Origin: Chitinophaga pinensis
Lineage (GTDB): Bacteria > Planctomycetota > Phycisphaerae > Phycisphaerales > SM1A02
Direction: 5' to 3'
DNA: 5,921 nucleotides
NCBI GenBank assembly: GCA_943329105.2
Contig: CALQCP020000159.1
Span: 1-5,921 of the forward strand
Shown one piece after another: positions 1 to 4,966 of this stretch (positions are counted from its first letter, which is position 1; each line of letters begins with the position of its first letter). Made by a program: the position numbers and the translations under genes. Below the pieces are notes generated by a model. It did not search any database and was not told the origin of the DNA. It saw only the letters and a program-made list of their open reading frames with translations.

Positions 1-46
1 ATGTGGTCTTCCTAGAACTTCGTTAGAGTTTCTCCCTGTGGCTACT

Positions 47-58
47 TTCCCTAGGGAA
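47..58. promoter_or_regulatory. Perfect 12-bp palindrome upstream of the sulfatase (possible operator)
   Basis: The sequence TTCCCTAGGGAA is its own reverse complement over 12 bases and lies 45 bp before the preferred sulfatase ATG at 104. A dimeric transcription factor site is one possible reading. No convincing -35/-10 pair is visible around it, and a palindrome of this length can arise by chance, so the regulatory role is inference. If GTG 38 were the true start, the palindrome would be inside the coding region. Confidence 0.3.
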
Positions 59-85
59 TCCAAGAGCAGCCGGACAGCTCAATTC

Positions 86-93
86 AGGAAGAG
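86..93 (+). promoter_or_regulatory. Probable ribosome binding site for the sulfatase
   Basis: The purine-rich AGGAAGAG resembles a Shine-Dalgarno sequence and ends 10 nt before ATG 104. The spacing is slightly long, but nothing comparable precedes the alternative GTG at 38, so it helps to choose the start. Confidence 0.45.
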
Positions 94-103
94 ACCGATC
101 CCC

Positions 104-1705
104 ATGTCACCCACGATCTGCGCAACTGCCGCCTCCATTCGTTTCCAACTCGCAACTGCCCTCCGCGGCTCAATCGCTGCGCTCGTGTCCGTTGCCATCG
201 GCGTGTGCGCCATGCCGGCGTGCGCTCAGGCTGCCAAGGCGCCCAACAAGCAGCCCAACATCCTGGTGATTTGGGGTGACGACATCGGTCAGTTCAACAT
301 CAGTGCATACAACCAAGGCATGATGGGCTACAAGACGCCCAACATCGATCGCATCGCCAAAGAGGGTGCCCTCTTTACTGATTGGTATGGCCAGCAGAGT
401 TGTACCGCTGGTCGCGCGGCGTTCATCACGGGTCAGTCTCCCATTCGTACTGGTCTCACCAAAGTTGGACTTCCGGGCGCACCCGAGGGACTCAAAAAGG
501 AAGATCCCACCATCGCCACGCTGCTGAAGGCGCGCGGCTACAGCACTGGTCAGTTCGGAAAGAATCATCTGGGCGATCGCGATGACATGCTTCCGACGGC
601 GCACGGTTTCGATGAGTTCTTTGGCAACCTCTATCACTTGAACGCAGAGGAAGAACCAGAGAACCGCGACTATCCAAAGAACCCAGAATTCAAGAAGAAA
701 TTTGGACCACGCGGCGTCATTCACAGCTTTGCGGATGGTCGCATGACTGACACGGGTCCGCTGACGAAGAAGCGTATGGAGACGATCGATGAAGAAGTGA
801 ATGCAAAGGCATTGGATTTCCTTGACCGCGCCGCAAAGGACAAGAAACCCTTCTTTATGTGGTGGAACTCCACCAAGATGCACATCTTCACCCATCTCAA
901 AGAAGGCGTTGCTGGCAAGACCGGCCTGGGCATCTACGCCGACGGCATGGTGGAACACGATCGCCAGATTGGCGAAGTGCTTGCCAAGTTGGAGGCACTG
1001 GGAATGCTTGAGAACACCATCATCATGTACTCCTCAGACAACGGTGCGGAGGCGTTCACGTGGCCGGATGGTGGCACCACGATGTTCCGTGGCGAGAAGA
1101 ACACGCAGTGGGAGGGTGGATACCGCGTGCCATGCGCCATTCGTTGGCCTGGCGTAATTAAGCCGGGCACCGTCGTCAATGACATCGGTGCACATGAAGA
1201 CATGATGACCACGCTGTTGGCCGCTGCAGGTGACCCCACTGTTAAAGAAGACCTACTGACTGGGCGCAAAGTCGGCGACGCCACCTACAAAGTACATCTT
1301 GACGGCTACAACCTGCTTCCAGCTTTGAAGGGCGAAGGAATTTGGCCGCGCAAGGAATTCATCTATTGGACCGACGACGGCAGCGTTGCCGCGCTGCGCT
1401 TTGAAAACTGGAAGGCCACGTTCCTCAAGCAGAACGCACATGGCATGCATGTTTGGCAGGCACCATTTGAAGTACTGCGTGCACCGATGCTCACCAACTT
1501 GCGCATGGATCCATTTGAGTTGGCTCCCGACATCGGTATGGACTACCAGCGTTGGTATTTGGAGCACATGTTTGCCATCGCGCCCGCGGGCGCATACGTT
1601 GGCAACTGGCTACAGAGTTTCCGCGAATTCCCGCCGCGCCAGAAGCCTGGCAGTTTCAATCTCGAGCGCGTCATGGAAGCAGTCACCAAACCGCAGGGTC
1701 AGTGA
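104..1705 (+). CDS. Secreted type I sulfatase (arylsulfatase family), CTAGR formylglycine motif
   Basis: Predicted to hydrolyse sulfate esters outside the cytoplasm; the substrate cannot be told from sequence. From ATG 104 the protein has 533 residues. Residues 1-43 look like a Sec signal peptide: Arg13 and Arg21, a hydrophobic stretch at about 22-37, and a likely cut after A-Q-A (41-43). The sulfatase fold follows: metal ligands D59-D60 in NILVIWGDD, the formylglycine site C100-T-A-G-R104, K153 and H155 in GKNHLG, K258 and H260 in STKMH, D312-N313 in SSDNG, and K332 in FRGEKN. The C-terminal part (HLDGYNLLP, NLRMDPFE, FPPRQK) matches my memory of a widespread bacterial arylsulfatase family, so the gene appears complete and intact. 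The frame is open back to GTG 38, but I prefer ATG 104: it starts a normal signal peptide and has AGGAAGAG at 86-93 (10-12 nt away), whereas GTG 38 has no clear SD. The next gene is convergent, so it appears monocistronic. Family is certain; substrate unknown. Confidence 0.93.
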   Translation: MSPTICATAASIRFQLATALRGSIAALVSVAIGVCAMPACAQAAKAPNKQPNILVIWGDDIGQFNISAYNQGMMGYKTPNIDRIAKEGALFTDWYGQQSCTAGRAAFITGQSPIRTGLTKVGLPGAPEGLKKEDPTIATLLKARGYSTGQFGKNHLGDRDDMLPTAHGFDEFFGNLYHLNAEEEPENRDYPKNPEFKKKFGPRGVIHSFADGRMTDTGPLTKKRMETIDEEVNAKALDFLDRAAKDKKPFFMWWNSTKMHIFTHLKEGVAGKTGLGIYADGMVEHDRQIGEVLAKLEALGMLENTIIMYSSDNGAEAFTWPDGGTTMFRGEKNTQWEGGYRVPCAIRWPGVIKPGTVVNDIGAHEDMMTTLLAAAGDPTVKEDLLTGRKVGDATYKVHLDGYNLLPALKGEGIWPRKEFIYWTDDGSVAALRFENWKATFLKQNAHGMHVWQAPFEVLRAPMLTNLRMDPFELAPDIGMDYQRWYLEHMFAIAPAGAYVGNWLQSFREFPPRQKPGSFNLERVMEAVTKPQGQ

Positions 1706-1747
1706 GTGAACGCAGTGCGTGCAACGTCTCGGTCTTGAATCGCTGAC

Positions 1748-2629
1748 CTACTGCCACCGCCGCGGATCAATGCGCGGCGCTCGCAGGGCCGTGGCAATCA
1801 CCCAGCCGTTGGCGGTGATGTACGCCAAGCCGAGGACAGAGAGAATCAAGAGAACCAGCGAGAAGATCTGGGCGATTCCGGCCACTTCCGGCGATTGGGT
1901 GCGTTCGATGATCGGTGCTGCAACAAACAACACGCAGGTTGCAGCGAGCGTCATGGTCAGCACCTCTGCGCCTTGCTTGCCATGGCGCGCCTCGCGGTAC
2001 GCGCGGCTCATGGCGCCCGCGCGACCAAGGAGTGGTCCAAGCGTGAGAAGCGTGAACACCATCGGCAGTAGTTGCACGGCCAGCACTATCCCCGCAAAGC
2101 TGTTGGACTTTGCTGCGTCAAGCAATGAGATCACGAACGACGCGGCCAGTACCGCCGACCATGTCCCGAGCCCCACCGTGAGGCGTGTCACGCGTGCGCT
2201 ACCGATACTTGCGCGCAATGTCGGATTGGCGCGTTCGGAAAGCCCCTTGCGTAAGAGGAACGCGGCAATTGCCAGCAACACTGCGCACACTATCCACGAG
2301 GGTCTTTCCACCTGCGATGGCAATGATCGTCCCCTGCCTGCGAGTACGTCGATGGTGCGGAGTGCTGGCCCGGACCCCTGCGCAAGCATCACCAACAGCG
2401 GCGCGACCGTGACTGCAATGATCGCGTTGGAGGCGGGGCCGGGCGATTCAGGAGCCGCCAAAAATGCCACCTGAGGATCAGCATGTTGCGCCACTGTGGC
2501 CATCACCTCAAGCCCACACTCTGGGCACTTCCCGTAGACATGCGTACGGATCAGGTCGTACTGGCAGCGTACGCATGGAACATGCACATCAAGAACTGGG
2601 CCGTCGTCGGATGGGTGCGCCGTCTGCAT
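1748..2629 (-). CDS. Zinc-ribbon, six-helix membrane protein of unknown function
   Basis: This is a 293-residue protein that I cannot assign to a named family. The N-terminus carries a four-cysteine zinc ribbon, C19-V-R-C22 followed by YDL, then C35-P-E-C38-G. Proteins starting with this C-x-x-C-x-YDL...CPECG ribbon are, to my knowledge, very common in Planctomycetota. The rest is hydrophobic with about six predicted membrane helices, near residues 68-84, 111-126, 150-170, 178-202, 222-240 and 250-282, joined by short basic loops such as the one at 203-220. The ribbon should sit in the cytoplasm. No catalytic motif is visible. Start ATG 2629 has no SD on its strand, which is consistent with other starts here. 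The gene is divergent from the MoxR gene by 47 bp and convergent with the sulfatase across 42 bp. A rival open frame on the opposite strand (1719-2474) has no recognisable domain; the ribbon and helices show that this strand is the coding one. Confidence 0.85.
   Translation of the reverse strand: MQTAHPSDDGPVLDVHVPCVRCQYDLIRTHVYGKCPECGLEVMATVAQHADPQVAFLAAPESPGPASNAIIAVTVAPLLVMLAQGSGPALRTIDVLAGRGRSLPSQVERPSWIVCAVLLAIAAFLLRKGLSERANPTLRASIGSARVTRLTVGLGTWSAVLAASFVISLLDAAKSNSFAGIVLAVQLLPMVFTLLTLGPLLGRAGAMSRAYREARHGKQGAEVLTMTLAATCVLFVAAPIIERTQSPEVAGIAQIFSLVLLILSVLGLAYITANGWVIATALRAPRIDPRRWQ
1758..1779. other. 7-bp GC-only inverted repeat at the convergent gene ends
   Basis: CGCCGCG at 1758-1764 pairs perfectly with CGCGGCG at 1773-1779 around an 8-nt loop. 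It lies in the last codons of the leftward zinc-ribbon gene and about 50 bp past the sulfatase stop, so transcripts from either side could fold it. No T-run follows on either strand, so it is not a canonical intrinsic terminator. A role in slowing or ending convergent transcription is speculative. Confidence 0.2.
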
Positions 2630-2642
2630 GAGGTTGGTGAAC

Positions 2643-2650
2643 GATATACT
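2643..2650. promoter_or_regulatory. AT-rich core of a 47-bp divergent intergenic region, possible -10
   Basis: The 47 bp between the divergent starts (2630-2676) must hold promoter elements for at least one of the genes, unless promoters lie inside the coding regions. GATATACT is its only long AT-rich stretch. Read rightwards it contains TATACT (2645-2650), five of six matches to TATAAT; read leftwards it gives TATATC, a poorer match. No TTGACA-like hexamer sits at the right distance on either strand, so this is a weak call. Confidence 0.25.
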
Positions 2651-2654
2651 TCAC

Positions 2655-2670
2655 CCTCCGACTGCGGAGG
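2655..2670 (+). promoter_or_regulatory. Hairpin enclosing the Shine-Dalgarno of the MoxR gene
   Basis: CCTCCG (2655-2660) and CGGAGG (2665-2670) are perfect reverse complements around the 4-nt loop ACTG. The right arm contains GGAGG (2666-2670), a textbook Shine-Dalgarno 6 nt before ATG 2677. The left arm holds CCTCC, the same sequence as the anti-SD of 16S rRNA. In the mRNA the hairpin would hide the ribosome binding site and could limit translation of MoxR and, by coupling, of queC. The pairing is seen directly; the regulatory effect is inferred. Confidence 0.5.
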
Positions 2671-2676
2671 AAATAG

Positions 2677-3612
2677 ATGCAAGATGTAGCCCCCCTCCAT
2701 CGCCTTCGTGACAACATCGCCAGCGTCTACATGGGCAATCTGCAGGCGGTTGACCGCTTGGTGGTCTGCCTGCTTGCGCGCGGCCATGTGCTGATTGAGG
2801 ATGTCCCGGGCGTCGGCAAGACCGTTCTGGCGAATGCGCTCGCCCGCAGCCTTGACTGCGCCTTCAGCCGTGTCCAGTGCACCCCGGATCTCTTGCCCTC
2901 CGATATCACCGGTGTCAGTATTTACCACCGCGAGCGTGAGGCCTTTGAGTTTAAGAAAGGCCCGGTCTTTGCAAACGTGGTGCTGGCCGATGAAATCAAT
3001 CGTGCCACGCCGCGCACGCAGAGCGCGCTCCTTGAAGCCATGGCGGAGGGCACGGTGAGCGCGGACGGACATGTGTTCCAGTTGCCGGCGCCGTTCATTG
3101 TGGTGGCAACGCAGAACCCGTACGAGTTTGAAGGCACGTATTTCCTTCCGGAGAATCAACTCGATCGGTTCTTGATGCGGATGTCGCTCGGCTATCCAAG
3201 CCCTGATGACGAGAGCAGAATTCTGCATCGCCAACCAGCGCGCACCACGCTCCGCGACCTTCGACCAGTGATGACTGGGCCCGAGGTGGTTGAGTTGCAA
3301 GCAGCAGTGGATGCAGTGCGCATGGAGCAGTCGCTGGTTGACTATGTGATTGCACTGGCATCAGCAACTCGCACGCATGAAGAGTTACAAGTGGGCATCA
3401 GTCCACGCGGTTCGCTGGCGCTAGCGCAGTCGGCGCGTGCCACGGCGCTCTTGGCGGGGCGCGAGTATTGCGTTCCTGAAGATGTCATCGCCAATGTGAT
3501 TCCGGTGTGCGCGCATCGCGTGGTCAGTCGCACCTACATGCATCAAGGCGACACACTGACAACACGGCGCATTCTGCAGCAAGTACTTGAGCAGGTGGCA
3601 AGTCCGTCATGA
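2677..3612 (+). CDS. MoxR-family AAA+ ATPase
   Basis: A 311-residue cytoplasmic AAA+ ATPase of the MoxR clade, whose members act as chaperone-like ATPases, often with von Willebrand factor A or DUF58 proteins, to mature or insert proteins or metals. Visible motifs in order: Walker A D42-VPGVGKT49, the MoxR stretch TPDLLPSDITG (69-79), Walker B VVLADE106 followed by INRATPRTQ, sensor 1 ATQNP (144-148), an arginine-finger candidate R164 in QLDRF, and sensor 2 around SPRG (242-245, R244) in the C-terminal lid. Length is normal for the family and all key residues are present. ATG 2677 is fixed by GGAGG 6 nt upstream. The stop overlaps the queC start by ATGA. Unusually, the DUF58, VWA or transglutaminase genes that commonly follow MoxR genes are not downstream here, so its client is unknown. 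Family is certain; role open. Confidence 0.95.
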   Translation: MQDVAPLHRLRDNIASVYMGNLQAVDRLVVCLLARGHVLIEDVPGVGKTVLANALARSLDCAFSRVQCTPDLLPSDITGVSIYHREREAFEFKKGPVFANVVLADEINRATPRTQSALLEAMAEGTVSADGHVFQLPAPFIVVATQNPYEFEGTYFLPENQLDRFLMRMSLGYPSPDDESRILHRQPARTTLRDLRPVMTGPEVVELQAAVDAVRMEQSLVDYVIALASATRTHEELQVGISPRGSLALAQSARATALLAGREYCVPEDVIANVIPVCAHRVVSRTYMHQGDTLTTRRILQQVLEQVASPS

Positions 3613-4286
3613 GTGGCGCTCGGCGTGCAGTGGTACTTCTCTCTGGCGGCATGGATTCGGCCGTCGTTCTTGCGCACCTCTCCGCTGAAGGATTTGAGTG
3701 CCACGCGCTCAGCTTTGATTACGGGCAGCGACATCGCGTGGAACTCATCCGCGCCGCCGAGGTCGCCCTGCAGTTGCGCGCGGCGAGCCATCGCACTGCG
3801 CTCATTGATCTGCGTGCCTTTGGTGCAAGTGCACTCACTGCAGATATCGCTGTTCCGAAGGACCGTGATGTGGAGCATGCCCATGACATTCCGATTACCT
3901 ATGTGCCCGCGCGCAACACCATCTTTCTAGCGCATGCCTTGGCAATGGCGGAGTCGATCGGCGCGCGCGACATTGGTATCGGGGTCAATGCCATTGATTA
4001 TTCCGGTTACCCCGATTGCCGTCCGGAGTTCATCGAGGCCTTCGAGCGCATGGCAAACTTGGCCACCCGGGCCGGCACGGAGGCCACCGAACGCGGCGAG
4101 CGATGGATGCGCGTGCACACGCCGCTCCTGATGCTTTCCAAGGCGGACATCGTGCGTCGCGGCCGGGTGTTGGGAATTGACCTTTCCCGGACCATCAGTT
4201 GCTACGACCCAACCCCCGCTGGGGACGCTTGCGGGCACTGCGACGCGTGCCAGCTGCGGGAGCGGGGATTTCGAGACGCGGGCTGA
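3609..4286 (+). CDS. queC: 7-cyano-7-deazaguanine (preQ0) synthase QueC
   Basis: QueC converts 7-carboxy-7-deazaguanine to preQ0 in the cytoplasm, using ammonia and ATP; preQ0 leads to queuosine in tRNA and, in some bacteria, to 7-deazaguanine DNA modification. The 225-residue protein is of normal length. It shows the PP-loop SGGMDS (12-17) that binds ATP, the segment FDYGQRH (36-42), the signature YVPARNT (98-104), the conserved AIDYSGYPDCRPEF (128-141), and a C-terminal zinc site made of C198, C208, C211 and C214. All key residues are present. Its ATG overlaps the MoxR stop (ATGA), so translation is probably coupled; an AGGTGG at 3593-3598 may help. No other queuosine gene (queD, queE, folE, queF, tgt) lies in the window, and no DNA-modification (dpd-type) gene is nearby, so tRNA modification is the default role. 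Confidence 0.96.
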   Translation: MSGARRAVVLLSGGMDSAVVLAHLSAEGFECHALSFDYGQRHRVELIRAAEVALQLRAASHRTALIDLRAFGASALTADIAVPKDRDVEHAHDIPITYVPARNTIFLAHALAMAESIGARDIGIGVNAIDYSGYPDCRPEFIEAFERMANLATRAGTEATERGERWMRVHTPLLMLSKADIVRRGRVLGIDLSRTISCYDPTPAGDACGHCDACQLRERGFRDAG

Positions 4287-4299
4287 GTCGCGGCGGGCG

Positions 4300-4321
4300 G
4301 AAGGGCGGGAAATGGCCCTTC
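4300..4321 (+). other. 7-bp inverted repeat after queC, weak terminator candidate
   Basis: GAAGGGC at 4300-4306 pairs with GCCCTTC at 4315-4321 around an 8-nt loop, 13 bp after the queC stop. The position suits a transcript end, but no T-run follows (the next bases are ACTGGGGGC), so a canonical intrinsic terminator is not supported. The rest of the 113-bp gap up to 4399 becomes AT-richer just before the sigma factor start; I find no convincing promoter hexamers there. Confidence 0.25.
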
Positions 4322-4399
4322 ACTGGGGGCAAATGACTGGTTCCGTGCTGAATGACGTCCCCGAATACCCAACACTGGCAACAACAATAGTCGCAAATT

Positions 4400-4966
4400 A
4401 TGTCTGAAACCCCCCCGAATCTCCGACTGAGCGCTGACAGTGGACGCGGCCCCGATGCCGCCGATGTCTTTGCGATTCTGGTGCGCGAGCACGGTGAGCG
4501 GCTACTGGCATTCCTGCGCGCGTCGGTTCCATCGTCGTCGGTGGATGACATCTTCCAAGACACCGTCTTGGTGGCATGGCGCAGACTGCCCGACTACGAC
4601 CGCACCCGACCGTTCGGTGCATGGCTGCGTGGTATCGCGCGCAACCTGGTACTTGACTATCGATCAAAGATGGGTCGTGAGCGGCCCACTGATGATGCCA
4701 TCTTGGATGGCATTGTGCGGCGCGCTGAAGCAGAAGATCGCGGCGATCGCGAAGAGTTCCGCGCCAAGCTCGTGCGTCTTGAAGATTGTGTGGCGCGCTT
4801 GCCGGACGAGTATCGAACAGTGATTCACCTGTCCTACCGCCTTGATGCGCCGGTCGCTCGGATCGCCGCCGAAGTGGGCGCAAATGTAGAAGCAGTAAAG
4901 AAGCGTTTGCAGCGCGCGCGCGGCATGATCGCCACGTGCATGGAATCCAAGGAAGCAACGGCATGA
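4400..4966 (+). CDS. ECF-type RNA polymerase sigma factor
   Basis: A 188-residue sigma factor of the extracytoplasmic-function type, with only regions 2 and 4. Sigma2 spans about 24-92 and shows the core-binding and promoter-melting helices: VDDIFQDTVLVAW (48-60), then PFGAWLRGIARNLVLDYR (71-88). A charged linker (about 93-125) leads to sigma4, about 127-180, with the turn LPDEYRTVIHLSY (134-146) and the helix-turn-helix that recognises the -35 element, ending in EAVKKRLQRAR (164-174). No extra C-terminal domain is present. There is no SD before ATG 4400; the preceding 20 bases are A-rich, suggesting either a leaderless-like or unstructured start. The stop overlaps the next start by ATGA, which couples it to a membrane-anchored protein that may control it. 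I could not identify an autoregulatory promoter upstream. Confidence 0.94.
   Translation: MSETPPNLRLSADSGRGPDAADVFAILVREHGERLLAFLRASVPSSSVDDIFQDTVLVAWRRLPDYDRTRPFGAWLRGIARNLVLDYRSKMGRERPTDDAILDGIVRRAEAEDRGDREEFRAKLVRLEDCVARLPDEYRTVIHLSYRLDAPVARIAAEVGANVEAVKKRLQRARGMIATCMESKEATA

Noticed and set aside
38..103. Extended sulfatase N-terminus from GTG 38
   Set aside because: It would add 22 basic, polar residues before a normal signal peptide, has no SD, and would place a perfect palindrome inside the coding region.
170..958. Long leftward open frame (262 codons) opposite the sulfatase
   Set aside because: It is antisense to a clearly recognisable sulfatase domain, and its product shows no domain or signal; GC-rich coding DNA often leaves such frames open.
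1719..2474. Rightward open frame (251 codons) opposite the zinc-ribbon membrane gene
   Set aside because: The product is rich in Ser, Ala, Thr and Arg without any motif, whereas the opposite strand encodes a zinc ribbon and membrane helices.
2551..3300. Leftward open frame (249 codons) opposite the MoxR gene
   Set aside because: It is antisense to intact Walker A, Walker B and sensor motifs and spans the divergent intergenic region; it has no domain of its own.
3560..3608. preQ1-type riboswitch before queC
   Set aside because: The bases before queC are MoxR coding sequence overlapping the start; no aptamer-like pseudoknot or A-rich tail is evident.
3609..4286. queC as part of a deazaguanine DNA-modification or defence island
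   Set aside because: No dpd-type transglycosylase, helicase, nuclease or mobile-element gene is nearby; the surroundings are ordinary chromosomal genes.
4287..4399. Autoregulated ECF promoter before the sigma factor
   Set aside because: No GGAAC-like -35 with a suitable -10 at proper spacing is present on the coding strand; GGTTCC near 4340 is in the wrong orientation.
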